Assembly: GCA_937941455.1 (NCBI GenBank)
Contig: CALDHM010000010.1
Location: 124,001-188,000 of the forward strand
Direction of reading: 5' to 3'
DNA length: 64,000 nt
Source: an uncultured Pirellulaceae bacterium
Lineage (GTDB): Bacteria; Planctomycetota; Planctomycetia; Pirellulales; Pirellulaceae
Shown here in pieces: positions 47,516-56,728 of this stretch. The notes beneath the pieces are model-generated. The model was not told the DNA's origin and did not search any database. It worked only from the letters and a program-made list of their open reading frames with translations. Each line of letters starts with the position of its first letter. Positions within the stretch are counted from its first letter, which is position 1. The translations under genes and the position numbers were made by a program.

Positions 47516-50500
47516 ATGTCCGATTCGATCCGCTTTGACGAGAATTCGTCGGATGCCACCAAAATCTCCCGCGGCGCGGCGGAAGGCGGAGGAACGTCTT
47601 CAACGAAATCTGAACTCAATCTCCCCGAGCGGATTGGCAGATACGAGATCATCTCGTCGTTAGGCCGCGGCGGCTTCGGCATGGTCTACTTGGCAGTCGA
47701 TCCTCAGCTTGGTCGCAAGGTGGCGATCAAGGTACCGCGATGGGATCGGAGCTTGGGTGAGGGCGAAGTCGAAAGGTTTTTGCGCGAAGGCCGCTTGTTG
47801 GCCAAGGCCGATCACCCGGGGATTGTACGGGTACATGACGTCGGCGTCACGGCAGAAGGAATTCCCTTCGTCGTGATGCAATACATTGAAGGAATCTCGA
47901 TGTCGCAGGCCTTGAAAGTGAGGTCGTTCACGATCGCCGAAGCGGTGGAGTTGTTACTGAAAGTTGGCGAATCTTTGTTGCATGCCCACAAATGCGGACT
48001 CGTACACCGCGACCTTAAGCCGGGAAACATTATTCTCGGGACCGACGGCCGAGTTCATTTGGTTGATTTTGGACTTGCTCTGCACGATCAACTGACCCCC
48101 AACGAACTTGGCGAAGAAAACATTGCGGGGACACCGAGTTTCATGGCCCCCGAACAGATCCGTGGTGAAAACCATTTGGTCGATGGGCAAACCGACATCT
48201 GGGCTTTTGGAGTCATCATGTACTTGCTACTGGTCGGCCGATTGCCCTTTCGGGGCACGACCGTCAAGGAACTGATCCGCGCGATTTGCTATAAAAATCC
48301 TCGCCCCCTGCGGCAACTGGATGACAGAATTCCTCGCGAGCTGGAGCGGATTTGCATCAAGTGCTTGGCGAAATTGATCGAAGATCGCTTCCACTCGATG
48401 ATCGATGTCATAGACGATTTGAACTCGTGGTTGGCCAGTATCCGCGAAAAAAACGCGGATCAATGTGCCGCGGAACCGCATGCCCAACAAATCCGTGAAC
48501 GCCTGCTGGCTCTCGAACGAGCGACACCTCAACTGGCCCCGTCGAATGGAACCGACCAAACTCCCCAAGCGCCGAACAACAGTGGCACCCCCGCCAGCCA
48601 CTTGAATTCCGCCAAACAAGATTTGTTGGCGCCTGCGTCAGAAAAAAGTCCGCTGCAAATCGTCCCCAAAGGCCTGCGAGCGTTTGATCAAAACGATAAC
48701 GAATTCTTCCTGAAACTTCTTCCAGGTCCAGTCGATCGGTATGGCATTCCGGAGTCGATTCGGTTTTGGCTTGCACGTCTTGACGTTGACAAACAAGTAG
48801 TTCAGATTCCGATCGGAATTTTGTATGGTCCGTCCGGTTGCGGCAAGAGTTCGTTTGTGCGCGCGGGTTTGATACCCCAGCTTTCGAAGCACGTCGTATC
48901 CGTCTACATCGATTCGACGAATCCCGAATTGGAAAGGAGGACTGTCGAGGCGATCCATCGGGAGATTGATGAAGTATCGCCACAATTGACATTGCTGGAA
49001 ACGATTCGCAAGATTCGACATGGCCATCACTTGCGGCGGGGCGATAAGTTGCTGTTGATTTTCGATCAATTCGAACAATGGCTCAGTCGCTGCGACGACC
49101 TCAATCATCACCCATTCACTTTGGCCATTCGCCAGTGTAGCGCCGAAAGGGTGCAAGCACTGTTTCTGATCCGCGATGATTTCTGGTTGTCCGCTTCGCA
49201 ATTCTTTCGAGCATTGGATCAGCGAATTGCGGAATCGGTGAATGCGCTTTCACTGCCACTAATGGACGAAGAACATGCCATTCAGGTTCTGGCGGCCATC
49301 GGGCACGCCTACAATCGGCTCCCCTCGGACAGTGCACGTTCTCCCGCCGAGCGAAAGTTTTTGAAGGAAGCTGTGGCAGCGATCGCACAGCGCAACAAGG
49401 TCATCTGCGTGCATTTGACCGTGTTAGCCGAGACCTTTCGCGACCGACCATGGACGCATGCCCAATTTGTAGCGGTTGGGGGGTGGCGAGGAATTGCTTC
49501 TGAGTTTGTGGTTGCTAAATTTATCGACCCGGCCGTCCCGCAAATCGTGCGACGCAATACGGATCTGGCTTGCAAAATTCTGAGCCAATTGCTGCCATCC
49601 GCTGATGTTGATCTCAAGGGACACTCGCGATCGATCGAACAGATCGCCGAGTTATGTGGACTATCCCCCGATCATCCGGCATTGTTCTACATGATGGACT
49701 ACCTCGAACGAGATGGTGCCCTGATTTCTGCCACGGAAACCCTAGAAGCCCAAGAAAAAACAAAAGTCCAATATGCATTAAGCCATGACTTTCTCGTCGA
49801 TCCAGTTCGCGATTGGACAGACGCCAAGCAAAATGCCACGTTGCAAGGCCGCGCCGAAAATGAGTTTGCACGACTCGCCGAATACTGGCGGATCAATCAG
49901 CAAACGAGGTTTCTCCCGAGTTTCTTCCAATTTTGCCGCTTTGCGTTGTTCGTCAAAGATAACGTCAAAACGGCACACCAAGCGTATTGGACCAAAGCTC
50001 AACAGGCGACTCTCGTCCGATCGGTTTTCTGGACAGCGGCGATCCTGTTGATTTCCGTGGGGATCATCATGCTGAACAACGCCAAACGGAATGCAGAACT
50101 GGCCCAACGCGTCGAAAGTTTTCTCAACTCGCCTCCCGCTAGTTTTATGGCATCAGCCAAAGAATTAGATCCATGGTTTCGGTCGGCGATGTGGATGCTA
50201 GAACAGACAGCGACAAATTCTGACGAGCTGGGGAAAAAAAATAGGGCTCTAGCGATCTTGATCGCTAAAGGGCACCGACCTTTGAGCGAATCAGGGATCC
50301 TTGACAGTCTTGACATCGCTGCAGCGGAAGACTTCGCAATTTTTCAATTTGCGATATCCGACAAAGTCCCAGAATTCGCAGCCTTATTGGAAGCCAAACA
50401 CGATTCATTGACTCCTAAGCAATCCATTCGTGCAGCAGCCCTGCTCGCGAGTTTAGGCTCCTTTAAAAACCTGAACGAGTTGTTGGCCGAGCGGGATGAT

Positions 50501-51535
50501 CCAACGCGTCGTTACCAGACGATAGCCGAGTTGCGGTATTGGAATGGCGGATGGTCCTGGATTGGCGTACTCGAAAGTCAATTGGAGAAATCCACAAATG
50601 AGCCTTTGTTTTATGGTATCGGAGTAAGTATCGGTCTGACCCCACCAAAGGGTTTGCCTAATCCGCAACGCTTGGAAATCGCGGAATTTTTGCGGCAGCT
50701 GTATAAAAACCATCCGCGGGCAGGTGTCCATTTCGCCGCAAGATATGCGCTAGAGAGGCACGGTTTTGAAGTCTCGAAGGTCAAAACGCTGTGGAATCCA
50801 CAGTGCAATTGGAAGCATTTGTATCTAGTCATCGATGGTGATGAAATTGAAATTCCTATGGTGCAAATCGAGCCTGGGGAGTATCAACCTGGTGCTGGCT
50901 ATTCAGATTTCAATACCCTTTACAACCGTTCTGACATGCCATTGCAATCGGGAAAAATTGAGTCAAAGTTTTGGATAAGTGCCATCGAAGTTCCACCTAT
51001 CTTGGTCAGTAAATACGCGGCCTCTGCGTTGATCCAAAGCCCCAGAAAAAACATCTTAGATTTGATGTCTTGGGAGGATTGCGCAGGCGTGTGCGATTGG
51101 CTGAATGCAAAACTTGACCGAAAGGCCTACTACCAGACTACCGAAAGTGATGCGGCTCAAAGCGAGGAAGAATCCGCAAAAAAATTACCAAGTTTTCGCA
51201 TGCCAACCGCTGATGAGTTTGAATATGCGGCGCGGGCCGGCGCAAACACTCAATATCATTTTGGTCAGGATGTTGAGTTGTTGCCGATCTTTTGTTTGAC
51301 TAACTTATCAGCCGTCCAAAACTCATCATTCAACGCCCCACCGAATGCTTGGGGATTGTTTCATGTGGCCGACGGCGTGCAAGAGTACACCAACAGTAAA
51401 TTTAGAGAGTTGATGGTTCTAAAAGGTGGCTATACTGCCGGCGGGCCCAACGTTTTTTCCGTCAGTTACACCTTTGTTGGTTTTAAGGATAACGCGATAA
51501 ATAACGCGAGGTTTCGCCTCTGCATGAGTGAATAA
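47516..51535 (+). CDS. Ser/Thr kinase fused to STAND-like NTPase, membrane helix and FGE-like domain
   Basis: 1339 residues from the ATG at 47516 (ATGs at 47393 and 47468 are alternatives). Domains in order: PknB-like kinase (about 39-310; GRGGFGMVYLA, VAIKVP, HRDLKPGN near 164, DFGLA, APEQIRG); linker; STAND-type NTPase with Walker A GPSGCGKSS near 438-446, Walker B LLLIFDQFE and a helical tail; one membrane helix near 834-855 (SVFWTAAILLISVGIIML); a helical repeat-like stretch; and a sulfatase-modifying-like domain (from about 1112; FRMPTADEFEYAARAGA, VQEYTNS). The kinase and NTPase should be cytoplasmic, the FGE part extracytoplasmic. This is a signal-transduction protein; the signal is unknown. 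Confidence 0.9.
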   Translation: MSDSIRFDENSSDATKISRGAAEGGGTSSTKSELNLPERIGRYEIISSLGRGGFGMVYLAVDPQLGRKVAIKVPRWDRSLGEGEVERFLREGRLLAKADHPGIVRVHDVGVTAEGIPFVVMQYIEGISMSQALKVRSFTIAEAVELLLKVGESLLHAHKCGLVHRDLKPGNIILGTDGRVHLVDFGLALHDQLTPNELGEENIAGTPSFMAPEQIRGENHLVDGQTDIWAFGVIMYLLLVGRLPFRGTTVKELIRAICYKNPRPLRQLDDRIPRELERICIKCLAKLIEDRFHSMIDVIDDLNSWLASIREKNADQCAAEPHAQQIRERLLALERATPQLAPSNGTDQTPQAPNNSGTPASHLNSAKQDLLAPASEKSPLQIVPKGLRAFDQNDNEFFLKLLPGPVDRYGIPESIRFWLARLDVDKQVVQIPIGILYGPSGCGKSSFVRAGLIPQLSKHVVSVYIDSTNPELERRTVEAIHREIDEVSPQLTLLETIRKIRHGHHLRRGDKLLLIFDQFEQWLSRCDDLNHHPFTLAIRQCSAERVQALFLIRDDFWLSASQFFRALDQRIAESVNALSLPLMDEEHAIQVLAAIGHAYNRLPSDSARSPAERKFLKEAVAAIAQRNKVICVHLTVLAETFRDRPWTHAQFVAVGGWRGIASEFVVAKFIDPAVPQIVRRNTDLACKILSQLLPSADVDLKGHSRSIEQIAELCGLSPDHPALFYMMDYLERDGALISATETLEAQEKTKVQYALSHDFLVDPVRDWTDAKQNATLQGRAENEFARLAEYWRINQQTRFLPSFFQFCRFALFVKDNVKTAHQAYWTKAQQATLVRSVFWTAAILLISVGIIMLNNAKRNAELAQRVESFLNSPPASFMASAKELDPWFRSAMWMLEQTATNSDELGKKNRALAILIAKGHRPLSESGILDSLDIAAAEDFAIFQFAISDKVPEFAALLEAKHDSLTPKQSIRAAALLASLGSFKNLNELLAERDDPTRRYQTIAELRYWNGGWSWIGVLESQLEKSTNEPLFYGIGVSIGLTPPKGLPNPQRLEIAEFLRQLYKNHPRAGVHFAARYALERHGFEVSKVKTLWNPQCNWKHLYLVIDGDEIEIPMVQIEPGEYQPGAGYSDFNTLYNRSDMPLQSGKIESKFWISAIEVPPILVSKYAASALIQSPRKNILDLMSWEDCAGVCDWLNAKLDRKAYYQTTESDAAQSEEESAKKLPSFRMPTADEFEYAARAGANTQYHFGQDVELLPIFCLTNLSAVQNSSFNAPPNAWGLFHVADGVQEYTNSKFRELMVLKGGYTAGGPNVFSVSYTFVGFKDNAINNARFRLCMSE

Positions 51536-51539
51536 AAAG

Positions 51540-51560
51540 ACTGCCCCGTATCGAGGCAGT
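51540..51560 (-). terminator. rho-independent terminator for the Cys-rich gene
   Basis: ACTGCC pairs with GGCAGT around a 9-base loop; read on the minus strand the hairpin is followed by a T-rich run (51532-51539). It fits the 3' end of the Cys-rich protein gene and lies just behind the kinase stop. Confidence 0.65.
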
Positions 51561-51620
51561 TGATGACCAATCGCTTTCTCAAGCAGGGATCTGACGGTTC
51601 GCTATGAGCAGTTCCAGGAA

Positions 51621-52094
51621 CTAGCGACAGGAACCGCGACTTGCTCCCCATATGCCGTTGTTCGGCGATGAACACGGGCTCGGTGCGCAATTAGGATACT
51701 TGAGTACATAACGGCAGTAACATTGACCAATACATTGGTGTAGCAGGTTGTCATTGTTCGAATCACAGTGCGACAGACAAGTAATGACGCACTGGCGATA
51801 CTCCGTGGAAACGGTAGCAGAGAACGGGTCGTGTTGACCGAATAGAGGAACCCTCGATTGGCCTTGGACAACACCAGGCGCATAACCGGACCAACCGCAA
51901 TTCGGCACGACCTGATAGCGCGTGACTGGCGGGCAGTAATGACCGCTGGGACCGCAACGGTTGACACACATCGGTGGAGGGCAACAAGATCGCTGAATTC
52001 GCGAACCGCAAATTCGTCCACACCACTGGCCACAAAGCGTATCAGCACAACAAAACAGCATCGACAACATCAAACAGGGAATAAGGGACTTCAT
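51621..52094 (-). CDS. small cysteine-rich secreted protein
   Basis: 157 residues, 21 of them Cys. A signal sequence (MKSLIPCLMLSMLFCC) is followed by a Cys-rich mature chain with two clusters (CGQWCGRICGSRIQRSCC, and CVITCLSHC followed by HQCIGQCYCRYV). No known family. The Cys spacing could support several disulfides or a metal-rich shell. The ATG at 52094 has AGGAG at an ideal distance; the earlier in-frame start at 52136 lacks the signal-peptide geometry. It has its own terminator. Confidence 0.75.
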   Translation of the reverse strand: MKSLIPCLMLSMLFCCADTLCGQWCGRICGSRIQRSCCPPPMCVNRCGPSGHYCPPVTRYQVVPNCGWSGYAPGVVQGQSRVPLFGQHDPFSATVSTEYRQCVITCLSHCDSNNDNLLHQCIGQCYCRYVLKYPNCAPSPCSSPNNGIWGASRGSCR

Positions 52095-52488
52095 CAACGA
52101 GCTCCTAAAAAAGGCAGGGAAACGGGGAGGGAACATTAATGGGTCCAGAAATCACATCCTTGGGCACGGTGGCCAGCGAGCATCAGTACGCCCGAAAAAC
52201 GCGACTGCCGAAAGCATTCAGTTACCAAAACGGGTGATAGTATAATCCCTGGGACATCGCGGGTTGTGCTCGGACCGCCAAATATTCCCAAGATTTTTCT
52301 ATTGACGGAATTGCCCTAGATTGCTAATTTCACGGGCAAAAATCGGCTTTCTCCAACGATTGGCCAGGCCGATTTAGGAAAAACACGAGGTTTTTCCCGA
52401 GCCGTTCGTCCGATTTGCACCGTCGGCCGCACCGCGAACTTGTGTTAAAACCACATCCCAAACTCCGTATTGCAAGGAGGCAATTCGC
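52095..52488. other. divergent promoter region
   Basis: About 390 bases between the Cys-rich gene (minus) and the DegT aminotransferase (plus). It includes a TATAAT at 52241-52246 and the stronger promoter at 52302-52330. No gene recognised. Confidence 0.45.
52302..52330 (+). promoter_or_regulatory. candidate sigma-70 promoter for the DegT gene
   Basis: TTGACG at 52302-52307 and TAATTT at 52325-52330 with a 17-base spacer. It would give a leader of about 150 bases ending in AAGGAGG. Confidence 0.45.
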
Positions 52489-53655
52489 ATGTTTCAGGCG
52501 CCGTCTATTCCCGTTCCTTTGCTTGATGTAACCCGCGACAATCGCCCTCTGCGGGATCAGTTACTCGAGGCTGTCGCCCGCATCGTGGACTCGGGACAAT
52601 TCATTGGGGGCTCTGATTGTCAACGATTGGAACACTCCGTCGCGCAACTCTGCGGCACTGAATTCGCAATCGGTTGTGCCTCAGGAAGCGACGCGCTGCT
52701 GTTGGCCTTGATGGCTATCGAGATTGGCCCAGGGGACGAAGTGATCGTACCGAGTTTCACGTTCTTTGCGACAGCGAGTTGCGTGTCTCGGCTCGGCGCA
52801 AAGCCGGTTTTTGTCGATGTCTCGCTGGAAACGTACAACCTGGATTGTCTCGCGGTCGAAGAGGCGATCACGCCAAACACAAAGGCGATGATTCCAGTCC
52901 ACCTGTTCGGCCAATGTGCCGACATGGCACCGTTACTGGACCTGGCCCAACGCTACAATCTGCACGTCATCGAGGACTGCGCTCAATCGATCGGCGCGAC
53001 CTATCAAGGGCAACCCGCGGGGAGTATGGGATCGATCGGTTGCTTCAGTTTCTACCCAACCAAAAATCTGGGAGGATTCGGCGATGGTGGAATGATCACC
53101 ACCAACGATGCCGGTTTGGCCGATCGAATTCGATTGCTGGCGACCCATGGCATGCGACCTCGCTACTATCATCAAGCGATCGGCATCAATAGCCGACTTG
53201 ACACGCTGCAAGCCGCCTTGCTGAATGTAAAATTACCTTATCTAGCGGAATGGACCGCCCAGCGGCAGGAGAACGCCAGGACCTATTGCGAATTTTTCCG
53301 GCAGGAGTCGCTGGACGGCTCGTTGATTCTCCCGCATGTCGCGGATGACTCTGGACACGTTTGGAATCAATTCACGGTGCGGATTCCCGGGGGCCAGCGG
53401 GACTGGGTTCGGCAGAAATTGGCCGATGCGAAAATCGGGACGGAAGTTTATTACCCCGTGCCCCTGCATCGGCAAGCCTGTTTTGCCGATTTGGGTTACG
53501 AGGTAGGTAGCTTACCAGTCACCGAGCGGTTGGCCACTGAGGTACTGAGCCTGCCGATTTTCCCAGGGCTGACTCAACGCGAGATGCTCAGTGTCGTCGG
53601 CGCGCTCAGGCAGATTTTCGCCAGCGCAGGTGCCGCACAAAAGGGAGCGGCTTGA
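52489..53655 (+). CDS. DegT/DnrJ/EryC1/StrS-family aminotransferase
   Basis: 388 residues. PLP-binding Lys192 lies in YPTKNLGGFGDGG; GSDALLLALMA, VDVSLETYNLD and HLFGQCADM also fit. These enzymes aminate keto-sugars (usually UDP- or dTDP-linked) for surface polysaccharides or, in some cases, other sugars. A strong AAGGAGG (52474-52480) precedes the ATG. No other sugar-nucleotide genes are nearby, so the substrate is open. Confidence 0.92.
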   Translation: MFQAPSIPVPLLDVTRDNRPLRDQLLEAVARIVDSGQFIGGSDCQRLEHSVAQLCGTEFAIGCASGSDALLLALMAIEIGPGDEVIVPSFTFFATASCVSRLGAKPVFVDVSLETYNLDCLAVEEAITPNTKAMIPVHLFGQCADMAPLLDLAQRYNLHVIEDCAQSIGATYQGQPAGSMGSIGCFSFYPTKNLGGFGDGGMITTNDAGLADRIRLLATHGMRPRYYHQAIGINSRLDTLQAALLNVKLPYLAEWTAQRQENARTYCEFFRQESLDGSLILPHVADDSGHVWNQFTVRIPGGQRDWVRQKLADAKIGTEVYYPVPLHRQACFADLGYEVGSLPVTERLATEVLSLPIFPGLTQREMLSVVGALRQIFASAGAAQKGAA

Positions 53656-53800
53656 CCATCCGATTGGCACCTTTTCTGCAGCACACAACATCAAAGCCAC
53701 GGCGCTCCATTGTCGACGTTGATGAGGGCTGAGCGATGCGGTATTTGCGCAAGGGTTGGAATACCGCATCGCGTTCGAAACCGTCAATCAAGGCGTTGGC

Positions 53801-53840
53801 CATGCCATATCCACATGCCATATCCACCATGCCATATCCA
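53801..53840 (+). repeat. 13-base tandem repeat, three copies
   Basis: CATGCCATATCCA three times, with one extra base before the third copy. Intergenic, in the 234-base gap after the DegT gene. Confidence 0.85.
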
Positions 53841-53889
53841 GTAGTGGCCTCAAACCAAAAAGCCGACAAACATCGCCCGGCATCGGCCT

Positions 53890-54420
53890 TCATCCGATTA
53901 GAATGACGTGGTTGGGGCCGTCTTGATCTTCCTCCCAGTGTCGCCGGACCTCCCTCAATCCGTAGCAGCAAAGCTCAAATTGATTACTCAACCGTTCGAA
54001 CAGCAGGGCTTCGTCTAGACGATCGGGGTTCTCCACATCGATTTGGCTGGCGATTTGATAGGATAGCTTGCCATGAGCGCAATATTCGCTGAACTGATCG
54101 TGACACGGCGAGTTGCTTCGCAGGGCCTCAGGATAGACGCCAGCCCAAAACAATGTGAAGTCGCCGACATGCCGATAAAGCTCGCGGCGAGCGTCGCCGA
54201 TCCGCTCCTTGGCCTCTGACAGCATTTCAGTAATGCTCATTAACGGGCGGCCAGTCACACCCCGAATCCGATGAACAACATCGGATCTAATGAAACGAAC
54301 GAGCAGATCACTGACGTAGTCGATCAGCGGGGGATCGACAACCCCCAGCTCGGAGCTGAACGTATTTTCGGCCAACCCAGCAAAATAGCGGTGGACCGTT
54401 TGTTCCGGTTTAGCGGACAT
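53890..54420 (-). CDS. conserved hypothetical protein
   Basis: 176 residues, predicted all-helical and soluble, with several Cys/His but no recognised motif. Features: HRYFAGLAENTF near the start, RIRGVTGRPLMSITEMLSEA, HVGDFTLFWAGVYPEALR and CCYGLREVRRHWEED at the end. GAGG is placed for the ATG at 54420 rather than the GTG at 54426. It is separated by 113 bases from the GNAT gene on the same strand. Function unknown. Confidence 0.7.
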   Translation of the reverse strand: MSAKPEQTVHRYFAGLAENTFSSELGVVDPPLIDYVSDLLVRFIRSDVVHRIRGVTGRPLMSITEMLSEAKERIGDARRELYRHVGDFTLFWAGVYPEALRSNSPCHDQFSEYCAHGKLSYQIASQIDVENPDRLDEALLFERLSNQFELCCYGLREVRRHWEEDQDGPNHVILIG

Positions 54421-54533
54421 ACGCACCTCTATCGGTCTGTACCTAGAATGACACTGGCTGTTTCAACTCTAGACACGGATCAGACGTTCGGTCAATAGAT
54501 TTTTTTACAACCGTGCTCGCAACGCTGAAAAGC

Positions 54534-55169
54534 TCAGCCTTTGGTGCCGGTCAAATCGATCGACATTTTCTTTCGGGGATCAAGTCTTAGTAGGTTTCCG
54601 CCGATGCTCGCGGTATACCGGCCGAATCCCCAGACCGCTCCCCCGCGGATCCAGCCAATCGGTTTGGCCCCCAACTGGGTCTGCACTCGTTGCGAAACCC
54701 GGTTCGCGCGGTCGACGGCCACAAACCCACCGGAAATTCCCCTCGTTCGAGTCAGTTCTTGCCACGACCGGCGGACGAGTTGGCGAAAGATGCCACGAGA
54801 CCGCAAGTCCCGCCGCACCCAACCGCCGTACCACCAGGCTTGCTGGGATCCCAGTAGGAATTCCACGCCGGTGTCGAGATCGTGGTAGACATCGCTTTGT
54901 GTCCAGACGATCCCGGCCAATTCCCCATCCCTTTTCGCAGTCCAACATTGGCCGCCTAAATCGCGGCGACGGCGTACGATGTCGCGAGACTCAATGCGCA
55001 GAACCAGGTCCCAATCCCCGTCCTGGGCCAGCCCGACGGCGACTGCCAGGTCGTCAGCTTGCAGGGCAGGCATTTCGTTCCAGACATACAAGATCTGCCA
55101 ACACCCGGTGAGGAGCGACCGCGGGACATAGCGCCTGAAGCGACTTTCCAATCGATACCATAAATTCAT
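54534..55169 (-). CDS. GNAT-family acetyltransferase
   Basis: 211 residues. The acetyl-CoA loop RRDLRSRGIFRQL (R-x-x-G-x pattern) follows the strand WWYGGWV, which is GNAT motif A; strand-helix FVAVDRANRVSQR is motif B. The first 50 residues are basic and specific to this protein. The ATG at 55169 has AGGAA at the right spacing; the frame extends to 55247 without a better start. Substrate unknown. Confidence 0.72.
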   Translation of the reverse strand: MNLWYRLESRFRRYVPRSLLTGCWQILYVWNEMPALQADDLAVAVGLAQDGDWDLVLRIESRDIVRRRRDLGGQCWTAKRDGELAGIVWTQSDVYHDLDTGVEFLLGSQQAWWYGGWVRRDLRSRGIFRQLVRRSWQELTRTRGISGGFVAVDRANRVSQRVQTQLGAKPIGWIRGGAVWGFGRYTASIGGNLLRLDPRKKMSIDLTGTKG

Positions 55170-55355
55170 CGGAATTTCCTGGAAGGCGGTTGCTAGGCTG
55201 GCGCGATTTCCCGCGCCGGGACGATCGCAAAAGAACGAAGATAACAATCATCGGCTACAAGGCGTGCGCGAAAGTCGTCGTTTTGGTTCTACGTTTGCTA
55301 CAATCTCCAGCGGCGGTGTTCAGCCCCGATTTCAGCATTTTCCCAAAAAATTGCC

Positions 55356-56666
55356 ATGAGCCTTTTCGAAGCCCAAGAACGCCAGAATACCGAACGGGCG
55401 AAACCGCTGGCAGCACGCATGCGACCTCGCACACTCAGCGAGTTTATCGGCCAAGACCATTTGCTGGGAGAGGAAAGCATCCTAGCGAAATTGATCGCGC
55501 ATGATCGGTTGGGCTCGCTCCTCCTGTTCGGGCCACCTGGCACGGGAAAAACAACTTTCGCCAGGTTGCTGGCTCAAGAAACAAAACGTCATTTTGCGGA
55601 GCTCAACGCCGTGCTCCACGGCGTCAAAGAATTAAGGGACATCCTGATCGCGGCCCGCGATCGCTTGGCCGCCGACGGGCGTGGGACTTTGTTGTTTGTC
55701 GACGAAATTCATCGTTTCAATCGCGCTCAGCAGGATGCATTGCTCGCCGATGTCGAACAGGGGGTGATCCACTTCGTCGGCGCGACAACCAGCAACCCAT
55801 TTTTTGCCGTGAATCCAGCGCTGGTCAGCCGCAGTCAACTTCTCGAGTTTCGTCCACTCGCTCCCGAATCTCTCCGCACGTTATTGTTGCGCGCCGTTGC
55901 CGATCCGGTGCGCGGTTTTGGTCGACTCGCGATCCAGGTGACTGAGGATGCCCTGGACGACGTCATTGAAACATGCGATGGCGACGCGCGGCGCGCCTTG
56001 ACTATTCTCGAGACGGCCGTGCTCAGCCAATCTGAGCCAATTCGATTGACGAAGGAGATACTCGCTGCGGCCGATCTGTTCCGAGCGCAACGCTATGACG
56101 TGACCGGAGATGAGCATTACGACTGTGCGAGTGCGCTGATCAAAAGCATCCGGGGAAGTGACGCCGATGCAGCGATCTACTGGTTGGCTCGGATGCTGGA
56201 GGGGGGCGAGGATATTCGCTTTCTATGCCGGCGCTTGGTTATTTTGGCAAGCGAGGATATCGGCAACGCTGACCCATCGGCATTGCCGCTGGCGGTCAGT
56301 TGTTTCCATGCGTGCGAGCAAATTGGTTTGCCGGAATGCCAATTTGCGCTGGCCCAAACGGCGTTGTATTTGGCCTTGGCCCCCAAAAGCAACGCCGCCA
56401 CCGTGGCTATCGGCTTGGCTCGCCAGGATGTTCAAAACCAAGCGGTATTGCCCGTGCTACGACACTTGCAGGATGGGCATTATGCGGGTGCCGATCGCTT
56501 GGGCCGCGGACAAGGCTACCGCTACTCCTACCAGGAACCGGACGGAATCGCTCAACAGGACTACTTGGGCGTTGAACGCGATTATTATCAGCCGGTACCG
56601 CGAGGTTTCGAGGCCGACTTGGCTGCTCGACTGAAAGCGATCCGCGATCGCTTGCGGGGCAAATAA
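55356..56666 (+). CDS. rarA: replication-associated recombination protein A (RarA/MgsA)
   Basis: 436 residues. AAA+ Walker A GPPGTGKTTFA (about 60-70), Walker B/DEAH-like FVDEIHRFNRAQQDALL, the GATTSNPFFAVN sensor-1 region and the clamp-loader-like C-terminus (ASEDIGNADPSALPLAV) match RarA/WRNIP1. It acts at stalled replication forks. The 5' region is compact: it lies 109 bases from the divergent GNAT open frame. Confidence 0.94.
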   Translation: MSLFEAQERQNTERAKPLAARMRPRTLSEFIGQDHLLGEESILAKLIAHDRLGSLLLFGPPGTGKTTFARLLAQETKRHFAELNAVLHGVKELRDILIAARDRLAADGRGTLLFVDEIHRFNRAQQDALLADVEQGVIHFVGATTSNPFFAVNPALVSRSQLLEFRPLAPESLRTLLLRAVADPVRGFGRLAIQVTEDALDDVIETCDGDARRALTILETAVLSQSEPIRLTKEILAAADLFRAQRYDVTGDEHYDCASALIKSIRGSDADAAIYWLARMLEGGEDIRFLCRRLVILASEDIGNADPSALPLAVSCFHACEQIGLPECQFALAQTALYLALAPKSNAATVAIGLARQDVQNQAVLPVLRHLQDGHYAGADRLGRGQGYRYSYQEPDGIAQQDYLGVERDYYQPVPRGFEADLAARLKAIRDRLRGK

Positions 56667-56694
56667 AAAAGGCCCGTCCTAAACAGGACAGACC
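56665..56694 (-). terminator. rho-independent terminator
   Basis: Ten-pair stem with a 4-base loop (56671-56694) followed, on the minus strand, by a run of six T. It lies 34 bases beyond the stop of the PEP-CTERM remnant and directly after the rarA stop on the other strand. Confidence 0.8.
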
Positions 56695-56728
56695 GTCAAC
56701 GTTGATTGGTGCTGGAAGCACCGCTGCG

